64,000 nucleotides of DNA from Methanoprimaticola sp047501175 (lineage in GTDB: Archaea > Thermoplasmatota > Thermoplasmata > Methanomassiliicoccales > Methanomethylophilaceae): positions 72,966 through 136,965 of the forward strand of contig NZ_JBEQWH010000006.1 of assembly GCF_047501175.1 (NCBI RefSeq), written 5' to 3'. A program made the translations under genes and the position numbers. The notes beneath the pieces were generated by a model, which was given only the letters and a program-made list of their open reading frames with translations, did not search any database and had not been told where the DNA came from. Below, one piece after another: positions 37,401-47,966 of this stretch (positions within the stretch are counted from its first letter, which is position 1; each line of letters starts with the position of its first letter).

Positions 37401-38851
37401 TGAAGCAGCTCATCTACGACCTCAGGTGCATCAACCCGACCGCCAGGGTCAGCGTCAAGCTCGTCTCGGAGGCGGGAGTGGGGACCGTCGCGGCAGGGGT
37501 CGCCAAGGCAGGTGCGGACATGATCCTCATCTCCAGCGGCGACGGGGGCACGGGCGCTAGCCCGCTGTCGTCCCTCCGGTACGCCGGGTCCCCCTGGGAG
37601 ACCGGGCTCGCAGAGGTCCAGCAGGCGCTCGTCGCCAACAACCTCCGCGGCCGTGTGACGGTGCAGGCGGACGGTCAGTTCAAGACAGGGCGCGACGTCA
37701 TCGTCGCGGCCCTCCTCGGAGCGGAGGAGTTCGGATTCGCGACCGCACCCATGGTCGCCATGGGATGCATCATGTGCAGGAAGTGCCAGACCAACACATG
37801 TCCAGTCGGCATAGCGACGCAGGACCCCGAGAGGAGGGCCAGGTTCGCCGGGACGAAGGACGATGTGGTCAACTACTGGAGGCTCATGGCGGAGGACGTC
37901 CGTTCGAGGCTCGCAGGGATGGGTTTCACCTCCCTCGACGAGGTCATCGGACGCGCGGACCTGCTCGAGAGGGTCCCCGCGGACGGGAAGGTGTCCCACC
38001 TGGACCTGTCCCCTCTGTTCTTCACACAGGAGGGCGAGAGGAAGCGCTCCGCCGGACAGCCCGACATCGTCGGCGACGTGATCGACAGGAGGATGATCGC
38101 CGACGCGAAGGATGCCTTGGACACCGGTAGGAGGGTGGACCTCCTGTACCAGATCACCAACGTGGACCGTTCGGTCGGGGTGATGCTCTCTGGCGAGATA
38201 GCGCGCAGGGAGCTCGATCTGAAGGAGGACACCGTGAGCGTCACGTTCAACGGCGCCGCCGGACAGAGCTTCGGAGCGTTCCTCTCCAAGGGGGTCAGGT
38301 TCGACCTCCGCGGCATCGCCAACGACTATGTCGGGAAGGGGCTCTCCGGAGGGAAGATCGTCGTCACGCCCGAGGGGGAGATCCCTGAGTGCAACGTCAT
38401 CGCGGGCAACACCATCCTGTACGGCGCGACGTCCGGGGAGCTGTACATCAACGGCTCCGTCGGAGAGAGGTTCTGTGTCAGGAACAGCGGTGCGACCGCC
38501 GTCGCTGAGGGCGCCGGGGACCACTGCTGCGAGTACATGACGGGTGGAAGGGTCGTGGTGCTGGGGCGCTGCGGGAGGAATTTCGCGGCCGGCATGTCGG
38601 CCGGCATAGCCTACGTCTACGATTTGGACGGGGACTTCGACAGGCACTGCAACATGGACCTGGTCGAGCTGACCCTGGTGGAGGCACCGGAGGACGTCAG
38701 GGAGCTCAGGTCCATAATCGAGAGGCATCTCGAGTACACCGACTCGCCGAAGGCGGCGAAGATCCTGAACGACTGGGAGGAGGAGCTTCCCAGGTTCATC
38801 AAGGTCATGCCGGTCGGGTACAAGCTGCTCCTGGAACAGGAGTCCGAGTGA
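34445..38851 (+). CDS. gltB: Glutamate synthase large subunit
   Basis: A 1468-residue GOGAT alpha subunit. The N-terminal glutamine amidotransferase begins at DSCGVG, whose Cys becomes the nucleophile. Next come a central domain, an FMN-binding synthase barrel (about 790-1160), a 3Fe-4S cluster motif with CxxxxxC-type spacing (CRKCQTNTCPVG, near 1110) and the C-terminal GXGXG beta-helix. No small subunit follows, so the electron donor may be ferredoxin or a separately encoded protein. ATG 34445 has GGAAAGG at good distance; GTG 34433 is also in frame. Probably co-transcribed with glnN. Confidence 0.94.
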   Translation: MNGGLYDPANDRDSCGVGLAVNMDGARSHRIVETGLKLLENMAHRGAENGDGKTGDGAGILVQIPHGFIGKLGVPVPEAGRYGTGLIFLPRDPPSAERFIELFKAVCQRFVVSVIATREVPVDHSVPGPMALEGEPRIVQVFASSYDSPETLERKLYRIRKVVSNSIAASDLDGRDDFYICSLSTRTMVYKGMLTPEQLRDYYLDLSDPDFESAIAMVHSRFSTNTMPAWKLAQPFRMLCHNGEINTIRANRSWMQARESVMQTEQIPNIEEIFPVMQAGMSDSATLDNVFEFLTMTGKSMPNALSIMIPESWNDRNPIPDSLKAYYEYHSILMEPWDGPAAVMFTDGTLAGGMLDRNGLRPARFSVTSDGMMILASEAGVIPLRSEEVIETGRLRPGKMLLVDTSKGRILRDTEIKEALAKAYPYRDWLERNRLDLDKLSSGRQVGRAVEGYGPKLAEFGYTAEDFNKVMEPMVSTGKEPIGSAGFDAPLAIMSDRPQLLFNYFRQMFAQVTNPPIDPIREELVMSTMGYIGSVHQSILDPTPKHCKVVKARHPVITNRELDLLRSLRYRGFDAVTLDTTFPADPAPGTLENEVARLCREAEAAVDGGASYIILSDRGVSGDRAAMPSLLALSAVHQHLVREKKRLQTAIVVESGEPREVMHFALLVGYGANAVNPYMALAAVQDIVDSGRVKMDADTAEAKYLKAIDKGLLKVMSKMGIATIRSYRGSRLFETIGIDRAVASKYFGDTASPVCGIGLDDIASEYLEMHRRALAGDDVLAEDAGVYASRKGGERHSWSTDAVKALRSAARTGSPDEYARFASVVDNGRFFIRDLLTERRGSPVPIDDVEPAESIMRRFEVGAISFGAISKEAHETLAEAMNSIGSQSNTGEGGEDPARFRVGPDGRNLRSAVKQVASGRFGVTAEYLVNADELQIKVAQGAKPGEGGQLMGFKVDKVIAAIRHTIPGITLISPPPHHDIYSIEDLKQLIYDLRCINPTARVSVKLVSEAGVGTVAAGVAKAGADMILISSGDGGTGASPLSSLRYAGSPWETGLAEVQQALVANNLRGRVTVQADGQFKTGRDVIVAALLGAEEFGFATAPMVAMGCIMCRKCQTNTCPVGIATQDPERRARFAGTKDDVVNYWRLMAEDVRSRLAGMGFTSLDEVIGRADLLERVPADGKVSHLDLSPLFFTQEGERKRSAGQPDIVGDVIDRRMIADAKDALDTGRRVDLLYQITNVDRSVGVMLSGEIARRELDLKEDTVSVTFNGAAGQSFGAFLSKGVRFDLRGIANDYVGKGLSGGKIVVTPEGEIPECNVIAGNTILYGATSGELYINGSVGERFCVRNSGATAVAEGAGDHCCEYMTGGRVVVLGRCGRNFAAGMSAGIAYVYDLDGDFDRHCNMDLVELTLVEAPEDVRELRSIIERHLEYTDSPKAAKILNDWEEELPRFIKVMPVGYKLLLEQESE

Positions 38852-38894
38852 CCCGATACCGGTATCGGAGCGGACGGTCTGTGCGACCATCCGG

Positions 38895-38926
38895 GGGCCC
38901 TCGGGGACCGCGTCCCACGAGGGCCC
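38895..38926. terminator. Bidirectional hairpin between gltB and pyrG
   Basis: GGGCCCTCG (38895-38903) pairs perfectly with CGAGGGCCC (38918-38926) and is followed by TTATATTT. An additional perfect 16-bp palindrome, CCGATACCGGTATCGG, lies at 38854-38869, just after the gltB stop. The convergent pyrG gene ends at 39026. Confidence 0.65.
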
Positions 38927-39025
38927 TTATATTTCTCAAAGTGCCAGAACGTCCCGTCCCCGGATGGACGGGGATATAGGGCGGAAGAGGTTTCCGGACC
39001 GTCCGTACCCGGAGGTCCCGGGCGG

Positions 39026-40642
39026 TCACTTGGATCCCGAGTACCTTATCGCGGCATTCACGAGTCCCTGATGGAGGGGGGACGCGCATTCCGGCTTCGA
39101 CTTGAACTCCGGGTGGAACTGGGACGCGACGAAGTACGGATGGCCCTCCAGCTCCCCGATCTCCATCCTGGTGCCGCACTCGGACCTTCCGGTGAACCTC
39201 CATCCCGCGGCCTCCATCCTCTCGATGTAGTCGGGATTGACCTCGTACCTGTGCCTGTGCCTCTCGGAGATGAGGGTCCTGCCACCGTAGAGCTCGCAGG
39301 CCTTCGACCCTTCCCTCAGGACGACGTCCTGCGCACCGAGGCGCATGGTGGCCCCCATGTTGACTATGCCCTTCTGCTCGTTCATGATGCAGATTATCGG
39401 GTCGGGGGTATCGGGGTCGAACTCGGTGCTGCTGGCCTTCCCGAGCCCCAGGACATGCCTGCAGAACTCGATGGTCGCGATCTGGAACCCGAGACACACC
39501 CCGAGGAACGGGATGCCGTTCTCCCTGGCGTATCTCGCGGCCTCTATCTTCCCCTCGACGCCCCTTATCCCGAATCCGCCTGGGACGAGGACGCCGTCGA
39601 CGTCCCCGAGGAGCGATGAGGGATCGTGGGCGACCAGCTCGTCACTGTCGATGAACTTGATCCTTACCTTGCACTCCGCCGCGGCACCCGCATGCGTGAA
39701 CGCCTCAAGGTGGGACAGGTAGGAATCGGCGAGGGACGTGTACTTCCCCACCAGGGCGATCCTCACCTCCCTCTTCGGATTGACCACGCGGTCGACGAAG
39801 CCCTCCCACCGGGCCATGTCCCTTTTGGTCGTCATCGGTCCGAGCTTCATCTTGTCGATGATGTAGTCCGCGACGCCCTGCTTCTCCAGGTTCAGAGGGA
39901 CCTCGTAGATCGAGCGTGCGTCCGGGGTGGATATGACCGCCTGCTCGGGCACGTCGCAGAACATGGCGATCTTCGCCCTGGCGGCATCGCTGATGGGCTC
40001 GGAGCACCTCCCCACGATGACGTCCGGCCTGATCCCGATGGACATCAGCTCCTTCACTGAGTGCTGGGTCGGTTTGGTCTTCTCCTCTCCGACGGACCCC
40101 ATGATCGGGATGAGCGTGGTGTGGACGAACATGACGTTCTCCTCCCTGCCGAGCTCTCTCCCGAGCTGTCTTGCGGCCTCCAGGAACGGCAGCGACTCCA
40201 TGTCGCCGACGGTCCCTCCCAGCTCTATGATGACGACGTCCGCGCCGGAGTCGCGTGCGACGGTGGTGATCCTCCTCTTGATCTCGTTTGTGATGTGGGG
40301 GATGATCTGGACGGTCTTACCGAGATAGTCCCCGTGCCGCTCGTTCTCGATGACGGAGCGGTAGACCTTGCCCGTCGTGATGTTGTGGTCCCTTGTGAGG
40401 TGGAGGTCCATGAACCTCTCGTAGTTCCCGAGGTCGAGGTCCACCTCTCCCCCGTCATCCAGCACATACACCTCCCCGTGCTCGAACGGGTTCATGGTCC
40501 CTGCGTCTATGTTCAGGTACGGATCGATCTTGATGGCGGAGACCTTGAGTCCCCTGGATTCCAGAAGGCGTCCGATCGAGGATGCGGTGATCCCTTTTCC
40601 TAGCCCCGAGATAACCCCTCCGCTGACGAAAATCAACTTCAT
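39026..40642 (-). CDS. pyrG: CTP synthase
   Basis: A 538-residue enzyme converting UTP to CTP with glutamine and ATP. The amidoligase domain opens with FVSGGVISGLGKGI and GEVYVLDDGGEVDLDLG; the class I glutamine amidotransferase has the nucleophile in GVCLGFQ and the histidine in QFHPEF. Length and motifs are standard. A minus-strand TATA-like CTTTATTAG lies near 40673-40681. It converges on gltB, with terminators between them. Confidence 0.96.
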   Translation of the reverse strand: MKLIFVSGGVISGLGKGITASSIGRLLESRGLKVSAIKIDPYLNIDAGTMNPFEHGEVYVLDDGGEVDLDLGNYERFMDLHLTRDHNITTGKVYRSVIENERHGDYLGKTVQIIPHITNEIKRRITTVARDSGADVVIIELGGTVGDMESLPFLEAARQLGRELGREENVMFVHTTLIPIMGSVGEEKTKPTQHSVKELMSIGIRPDVIVGRCSEPISDAARAKIAMFCDVPEQAVISTPDARSIYEVPLNLEKQGVADYIIDKMKLGPMTTKRDMARWEGFVDRVVNPKREVRIALVGKYTSLADSYLSHLEAFTHAGAAAECKVRIKFIDSDELVAHDPSSLLGDVDGVLVPGGFGIRGVEGKIEAARYARENGIPFLGVCLGFQIATIEFCRHVLGLGKASSTEFDPDTPDPIICIMNEQKGIVNMGATMRLGAQDVVLREGSKACELYGGRTLISERHRHRYEVNPDYIERMEAAGWRFTGRSECGTRMEIGELEGHPYFVASQFHPEFKSKPECASPLHQGLVNAAIRYSGSK

Positions 40643-40871
40643 ATCGAATCAACGGGAGAAATCGTACATCAAAGTCCCTAATAAAGTTATGGATATTAGT
40701 CATCTGTCTCTTATTTACAATATTATTAGACGAGTGTACATCGCAACTCTTTTGTCGCGAGGTATGGCATTTCAGGTCCGGGGGATCCGGCCAGCAACCC
40801 GTGGACGCCATCGGGAACGGGCGTGTCACAATGGGGTGCGTGGAGTTCGGATGGATGGTACAAAGCAATCA

Positions 40872-40908
40872 AGTTTATATAGAAGTTCTAACATAAACGC
40901 CCTTAGAA
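40872..40908 (+). promoter_or_regulatory. Thermosome promoter with inverted repeat
   Basis: The TATA element GTTTATATAG spans 40873-40882. Just downstream, over the expected transcription start, TTCTAA (40886-40891) and TTAGAA (40903-40908) form a 6-bp inverted repeat with an 11-nt spacer. It is reminiscent of heat-shock operators (CTAAC-N5-GTTAG type) in other archaea, but does not match exactly. Confidence 0.5.
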
Positions 40909-40940
40909 TTCCGCACAGCGGAAGGACTGGAGGAACGAAT

Positions 40941-42566
40941 ATGGGTATGGGCAACGCACCCGTCATTATCCTTAGGGAAGGAACCAAAAGAGAGAAGGGC
41001 AAGGACGCTCAGTTCAACAACATCGCAGCCGCAATGGCTATCTCCGATGCTGTCAGGAGCAGTCTCGGACCCCGTGGAATGGACAAGATGCTGGTCGACT
41101 CCGTCGGAGATGTCGTCATCACTAACGACGGTGTGACCATCCTTAAGGAGATGGATGTTCAGCACCCCGCCGCCAAGATGCTCGTCGAGGTCGCAAAGAC
41201 CCAGGACGCAGAGGTCGGAGACGGAACCACCACCAGTGTCATCCTCGCTGGGGAATTCCTGAAGAAGGCCAGGGACCTTATCGATGCCAACGTGCACCCC
41301 ACGATCATCGCCAAGGGATACAGGATGGCCAACACGAAAGCGCAGGAGGTCCTCAACAAGACGTCCATGAAGGTCTCCATCGATGACGACGAGACCCTCG
41401 GACTCATCGCCGAGACCGCTATGATCTCCAAGCAGGTCAACAACTCCAAGGAGCAGTTCGCCAAGCTCGTCGTCGACGCGGTCAAGACCGTCGTCGACAA
41501 GGACAAGAACGGCAACTACGTGGTGGACCTGAAGAACATCCAGACCGTGAAGAAAGAGGGGGCCTCCATGGAGAACTCCTACATCGTCAAGGGACTCATC
41601 ATCGACAAGGAGCCCGTTCAGCCCTCTATGCCCAAGGTCGTCAGCGGTGCGAAGATCGCCCTCATCGATGCGCCCTTCGAGGTTAAGAAGACCGAGATCG
41701 ACGCCAAGATTCAGATCACCGACCCCAACCAGCTCAGCAAATTCGTCGCCGAAGAGGAGAACATGCTGAAGGAGATGGTCGCGAAGGTCAAGGCCTCCGG
41801 AGCCAATGTCGTCTTCTGCCAGAAGGGAATCGACGACCTCGCCCAGCACTTCCTCGCCAAGGAGGGCATCTATGCCTGCAGGCGTGTCAAGAAGTCTGAC
41901 ATGGAGAGGCTCGGAAGGTCCACCGGCGCCAATGTCATCAACAAGATCAGCGAGCTCAGCGCGGAGGACCTCGGATACGCCGAGACCGTCGAGCTCAAGA
42001 AGATCGAGAACGAGGAGATGACCTTCATCACCGGCGTCAAGGAGCCCAAGACCGTCTCCGTGCTCGTCCGCGGAGGAACCAAGCATGTCGCAGACGAGGT
42101 CGAGAGGTCTCTGGTCGACGCATGGTCCGTGGTCCGTGTCGCGATCGAGGACGGAATGATGGTCACCGGCGGAGGATCCACCGCAATGGAGATCGCCATG
42201 CAGCTCCGCGACTACGCCGCATCCGTCGGCGGAAGGGAGCAGATCGCCATCGAGTCCTACGCCTCCGCCATGGAGAGCATCCCCAGGACCCTGGCCGAGA
42301 ACGCTGGGCTCGACCCCATCGACGTGCTCATCGAGATGAGGAAGCAGCACAAGGCCGGAAACAACTACGCGGGACTCAACCCCTACTCCGGAAAGGTCGA
42401 GGACATGAGGAAGCTCAACGTCATCGAGCCCTACAGGATCGGAAAGCAGGCCATCAACTCTGCTACCGACGCAGCCATCATGGTCCTCAGGATCGACGAT
42501 GTCATCGCCTCCAAGGGCAGCCCCATGCCCCAGGTCGGCGACGGAATGCCCGGAATGGACGACTGA
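40941..42566 (+). CDS. thsA: Thermosome (group II chaperonin) subunit
   Basis: A 541-residue group II chaperonin subunit that forms double rings for ATP-driven folding. It has the nucleotide motif GDGTTTS, SSLGPRGMDKMLVDS, the family-typical NDGVTILKEMDVQHPAAK and a flexible C-terminus ending GMPGMDD. ATG 40941 follows GGAGGA, a good ribosome site. It heads a protein-folding block with grpE-dnaK-dnaJ but has its own promoter and terminator. The symbol indicates family only. Confidence 0.96.
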   Translation: MGMGNAPVIILREGTKREKGKDAQFNNIAAAMAISDAVRSSLGPRGMDKMLVDSVGDVVITNDGVTILKEMDVQHPAAKMLVEVAKTQDAEVGDGTTTSVILAGEFLKKARDLIDANVHPTIIAKGYRMANTKAQEVLNKTSMKVSIDDDETLGLIAETAMISKQVNNSKEQFAKLVVDAVKTVVDKDKNGNYVVDLKNIQTVKKEGASMENSYIVKGLIIDKEPVQPSMPKVVSGAKIALIDAPFEVKKTEIDAKIQITDPNQLSKFVAEEENMLKEMVAKVKASGANVVFCQKGIDDLAQHFLAKEGIYACRRVKKSDMERLGRSTGANVINKISELSAEDLGYAETVELKKIENEEMTFITGVKEPKTVSVLVRGGTKHVADEVERSLVDAWSVVRVAIEDGMMVTGGGSTAMEIAMQLRDYAASVGGREQIAIESYASAMESIPRTLAENAGLDPIDVLIEMRKQHKAGNNYAGLNPYSGKVEDMRKLNVIEPYRIGKQAINSATDAAIMVLRIDDVIASKGSPMPQVGDGMPGMDD

Positions 42567-42580
42567 AACTAACTCAAACC

Positions 42581-42600
42581 GAGGGGTCCTCGGACCCCTC
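42581..42600 (+). terminator. Terminator after thermosome gene
   Basis: GAGGGGTCC/GGACCCCTC can form an 8-9 bp stem followed by CTT, 14 nt after the thermosome stop. Confidence 0.55.
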
Positions 42601-42635
42601 CTTACCCGTTGTGTATCTCTTCGAAGGCGTGACCT

Positions 42636-43196
42636 ATGACCGATAGGAAGGACAAGAAAACCCAGAATGAAGCCTCCACAGAGGAGGAAGTCGAGAGGCC
42701 CGACGAGCTGGCGCAGGCCAGGGCGGACGCGGACAAGTACCTCGACATGGCCCGTCGCCTGCAGGCTGATTTCGACAACTACCGCAAGAGGACCCAGCGT
42801 GAGAACGAGGAGTACAGGAAGTACGCCTGTTCCACCATAGTGCAGGACCTTCTGACGGTCGTGGACGACCTCGACAGGGCGCTGGCGAGCACGGAGGAGG
42901 ATTCCGTACTCGTTCAGGGCGTCCGCGGGGTCAGGAGCAACCTGATGAAGGTGCTGGAGTCGAACGGCCTCAGGGAGATAGCCTCCGAGGGGAGGTTCGA
43001 CCCGAACCTCCATGAGGCGCTGTGCGCCGTGGAGGGGGACGAGGACGGGATGATCGCCGAGGTGTTCCAGAAGGGCTACACCCTGAATGGGAAGGTCCTG
43101 AGGTACGCCAAGGTAAAGGTAACGAAGAAGACGGAGCCCGCAGAGGACTCCGCCGCCGGGGACGAACCGGCTGTAGAGGATCAAGACAAGGAGTGA
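42636..43196 (+). CDS. grpE: Nucleotide exchange factor GrpE
   Basis: A 186-residue DnaK co-chaperone. An acidic disordered N-terminus precedes a long helix (LDMARRLQADFDNYRKRTQR) and the beta-wing domain with FDPNLHEAL and VFQKGYTLNGKVLRYAKV. It is the first gene of the grpE-dnaK-dnaJ operon; dnaK starts 4 nt after its stop. As in many mesophilic archaea, this set is of bacterial origin (established for the family). Confidence 0.95.
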   Translation: MTDRKDKKTQNEASTEEEVERPDELAQARADADKYLDMARRLQADFDNYRKRTQRENEEYRKYACSTIVQDLLTVVDDLDRALASTEEDSVLVQGVRGVRSNLMKVLESNGLREIASEGRFDPNLHEALCAVEGDEDGMIAEVFQKGYTLNGKVLRYAKVKVTKKTEPAEDSAAGDEPAVEDQDKE

Positions 43197-43200
43197 TAAT

Positions 43201-45066
<1,866 letters not shown>

Positions 45067-45078
45067 GCGTGAGCGGAG

Positions 45079-46230
45079 ATGCCGAGGGACTACTACGAGG
45101 TGCTGGGGATCGCGAAGACCGCGACCCAGGATGAGATCAAGAAGGCTTACCGCAGTCTTGCAAAGAAGTACCACCCCGACGTCTCCACAGAAGCCAAGGA
45201 GGTCGCCGAGGCCAAGTTCAAGGAGATATCCGAGGCCTACGAGATCCTGTCGGACGAGGAGAAGCGCAAGCTGTACGACCAGTACGGTCACGACGGGGTG
45301 AAGAACTCCTTCGGACAGGACGGCTTCTCCTGGGACGACTTCACCAGGGCCGACGACATCTCCGACATCTTCGGGGACATCTTCGGCGGGATGTTCGGAG
45401 GTCGCGGTAGGGGCCGCTCCCGCAGCTCCGCCCAACAGGGGGACTCCCTCAGGTACGACCTGGAGATCTCCCTGGAGGACGTCCTCAACGGGAAGAAGGT
45501 CAACCTGGACATACCCCATGCGATCCTCTGCGACGCATGCAAGGGGACCGGGGGGAAGGACGGCAAGGTCACCACATGCAAGACATGCGGCGGACAGGGC
45601 CAGGTCCAGAGGGTCGCTAGGAGTCCCTTCGGGAACATGGTCACGGTCTCCGAGTGTCCAGACTGCCGCGGACGCGGGAAGACCTCCGAGGAGAAGTGCC
45701 CCAACTGCCGTGGGTCCGGAAGGGTGACCAAGGAGGCCAAGATCTCCCTGAACATCCCGAAGGGGATCGAGGACGGTATGAGGCTCAGGGTCGCCGGGGA
45801 GGGCAATGCCGGGTACAACGGCGGTCCCGCCGGGGACCTGTACGTCGTGATCCACGTCAAGGACGACAAGACCTTCGACCGCGACGGCGCCAATCTCTGG
45901 ACCGGCATCACGGCATCATACCCGAAGCTCGTGATCGGCGGGGAGGAGAAGGTCAAGACCCTGGAAGGCGAGACCGTCATGCTGAAGATCCCCGCGGGGA
46001 CCGATGTCGGGACGGTCCTCAGGATCCCCGGAAAGGGACTCCCGAGGATGAACTCGTCCTCCAGAGGGGACCTGATGGTCCGCGTCTCCGTGAACGTGCC
46101 CAAGAAGGTCAGCGCCGAGGTCAGGGAGCTTCTGATGAAGCTCGACGAGACCGCAGGGGCCAAGGCCAAGTCGAAGTCCAAGAAGTCCGGGATCCGCAAG
46201 ACGATCGAGGACATCAAGGACAATCTCTGA
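45079..46230 (+). CDS. dnaJ: Chaperone protein DnaJ (Hsp40)
   Basis: A 383-residue type I J-protein. The J-domain has the HPD tripeptide (KKYHPDVS, near residue 32), then a short G/F region (GGMFGGRGRGR). Four zinc repeats follow: CDACKGTG, CKTCGGQG, CPDCRGRG and CPNCRGSG. The C-terminal substrate domains come next and the tail is Lys/Ser-rich. It is the last gene of the operon, 12 nt after dnaK. Confidence 0.96.
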   Translation: MPRDYYEVLGIAKTATQDEIKKAYRSLAKKYHPDVSTEAKEVAEAKFKEISEAYEILSDEEKRKLYDQYGHDGVKNSFGQDGFSWDDFTRADDISDIFGDIFGGMFGGRGRGRSRSSAQQGDSLRYDLEISLEDVLNGKKVNLDIPHAILCDACKGTGGKDGKVTTCKTCGGQGQVQRVARSPFGNMVTVSECPDCRGRGKTSEEKCPNCRGSGRVTKEAKISLNIPKGIEDGMRLRVAGEGNAGYNGGPAGDLYVVIHVKDDKTFDRDGANLWTGITASYPKLVIGGEEKVKTLEGETVMLKIPAGTDVGTVLRIPGKGLPRMNSSSRGDLMVRVSVNVPKKVSAEVRELLMKLDETAGAKAKSKSKKSGIRKTIEDIKDNL

Positions 46231-46252
46231 GTCTGTCGATTAAACGTTTTGA

Positions 46253-46276
46253 GCCCCCGGCGTTGCCCCCGGGGGC
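46253..46276. terminator. Terminator between dnaJ and DUF4143 ATPase
   Basis: GCCCCCGG/CCGGGGGC, an 8-bp perfect stem with an 8-nt loop, between two convergent genes and only 1 nt before the ATPase stop at 46278. Confidence 0.6.
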
Positions 46277-46277
46277 A

Positions 46278-47696
46278 TCATATCCCGTGCTTGTTCACAT
46301 CTTTGTCTCTTTCCACGACTTCCTTGACTATGTCCGAGAAGTCGTCCGTCAGGTCCGCCACTGGGTCTATCGAATCCATGAACGCCGATGCGAACAGAGG
46401 GTAGTGACGCACGCCTTTCTTGTCGACGAATATGTTCCTGGTCTCGAACATGATCCCCTCGGCATCGAACGATGCCATGGCCGTGTTCAGCGATTTGCAG
46501 TTTCTGTTGGATCCGGATTTCACCTCTATACAGCAGGTTCTGCCGCCAATCATCGTCACGAAATCGATTTCCATGCGCGGATCGTCTTTCGAATAGTACA
46601 TGAGAGGCCGTTTCTGAACAGCAAATGCCATGGCCACCGCATTCTCCGTGATTGCTCCCATATTCACACTCCTGTTGTCAAGGATTATATCTCTCAGGAC
46701 CGAGTCGTCATACAGGGACATCAGGACTCCTGTGTCGAGCATGTACAGTTTGAACGAACTGACCATAACCCTTTCCTGGAGAGGCCTCTCCAAGGATGTC
46801 AGGTTGAAGCATGCCAGGGATATATTGGCCATCGAGAGCCAATCTAGTGCGGGGGCGAAGAATGAGAATCCGGTCTGGCGGAACGGTTCCTCCCCTTCGG
46901 GGGATGTGACACGGGAATACTTGAACTTGTGATTCTCGGATGCAAGTATGGATGGTATCGCAGACATGCATGCCTTGATCCGGGCTTTGATCTTATCGTC
47001 GGCGTACTTCGAGATGTCATCCTCATACCCTTCCATGATCTCATTGAAGATCTTTCCGAGGCTGGAGAAGGATCCTGTAGTGGAGAATGATGATACGGCG
47101 GCGGGCATGCCGCCGACAACCAAATATCTCCTGTATAGGTCGGAGAATGATTCGAACAGGGAACGATCGATCTCTATATTTTCAGAGATGCTCTTTCTAA
47201 CCTCGTTTATCGGACCTTGAGGCATCCCCAGCGCCCAGAGGAACTCCTCAAAGTCCATCGGGAACATCTCGATGCGTTCCAAGTATCCCATGGGTGTCAG
47301 AGGAATCTCCCGCATCCTTATCCCAAGGAGGGAACCTGAGGCGATTATCCTATAGTGACCATCCAGTGCAAGGGGTTTAAGCGCAGCGCGTGCGTTGGGG
47401 CAGTTTTGTATCTCGTCGAGGAATATCAGGGTCTTGCCGGGAACGAAGTCAAAATCCCTGTAGATGGCAGATAGGCGCATGATAATCGATTCGGTCTTCA
47501 GGCTTCCCTCGAATGCTCTGCACACGGCAGGTTCATCTGCAAAGTTAATCTCCAGGAAGTGGTCTCCATAGACGCGTTCTCCATATTCTCTGACAGAGTA
47601 TGTCTTTCCGATCTGTCTGGACCCACGTATGAGAAGTGCGGTTCTGCGTCCGGACCTATCCCATTCTTCGATGGATTCGGTTATCTTACGTTGCAT
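46278..47696 (-). CDS. AAA ATPase with DUF4143 domain (second copy)
   Basis: A 472-residue paralog of the ATPase at 9768. Walker A is GSRQIGKT (near residue 26), Walker B TLIFLDEIQNCPNAR, and the C-terminal segment has MEIDFVTMIGG...CIEVKSGSN. It shares the C-terminal YPLFASAFMDS motif with the first copy. The function is unknown; such proteins are lineage-expanded and move frequently. It is AT-rich compared with the flanking dnaJ gene. A periodic repeat array lies immediately upstream. Confidence 0.88.
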   Translation of the reverse strand: MQRKITESIEEWDRSGRRTALLIRGSRQIGKTYSVREYGERVYGDHFLEINFADEPAVCRAFEGSLKTESIIMRLSAIYRDFDFVPGKTLIFLDEIQNCPNARAALKPLALDGHYRIIASGSLLGIRMREIPLTPMGYLERIEMFPMDFEEFLWALGMPQGPINEVRKSISENIEIDRSLFESFSDLYRRYLVVGGMPAAVSSFSTTGSFSSLGKIFNEIMEGYEDDISKYADDKIKARIKACMSAIPSILASENHKFKYSRVTSPEGEEPFRQTGFSFFAPALDWLSMANISLACFNLTSLERPLQERVMVSSFKLYMLDTGVLMSLYDDSVLRDIILDNRSVNMGAITENAVAMAFAVQKRPLMYYSKDDPRMEIDFVTMIGGRTCCIEVKSGSNRNCKSLNTAMASFDAEGIMFETRNIFVDKKGVRHYPLFASAFMDSIDPVADLTDDFSDIVKEVVERDKDVNKHGI

Positions 47697-47723
47697 TAAA
47701 ATGCAATCGTTTGATATTATTAA

Positions 47724-47799
47724 ATAATTTTCTGAGATAATTTCAAGAATAAATCATAATTTTCTGAGATTAAATTTGCTGATAATCATAATTTTCTGA
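47724..47799. repeat. Three direct repeats with 32-bp period
   Basis: ATAATTTTCTGA occurs at 47724-47735, 47756-47767 and 47788-47799, exactly 32 bp apart (about three helical turns). The second and third copies share further upstream bases (AATC). The array starts 27 bp from the ATPase start codon, covering its promoter. Intervening sequence is AT-rich and not conserved. Confidence 0.8.
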
Positions 47800-47859
47800 C
47801 ATATTCCCGAATATTCATCCTTATACCAATACGTCTATTGTTATAATCAGTCGCTGGAT

Positions 47860-47940
47860 GTGGCATATTCGACACATAGGTTGAACGGTTCCGTTATCGC
47901 GAGATACAACGGTATGCTGAAGGAGAACGGTATCGTTTGA
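47860..47940 (+). pseudogene. Short reading frame, possible gene remnant
   Basis: GTG 47860 to TGA 47938-47940 encodes 26 residues ending YNGMLKENGIV; the same frame is open back to 47800, giving about 46 codons without an ATG. The composition is protein-like, but no domain can be recognised. It may be the 3' remnant of a gene truncated when the neighbouring ATPase arrived, or a microprotein; TTATAATC (47841-47848) is a weak TATA candidate. Confidence 0.25.
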
Positions 47941-47966
47941 TGCCCGGGTGTGCCCGGGCAGGCAGG

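Noticed and set aside
47724..47799. CRISPR array.
   Set aside because: There are only three 12-bp repeats, the 20-bp intervals are AT-rich and similar to each other, and no cas gene is present.
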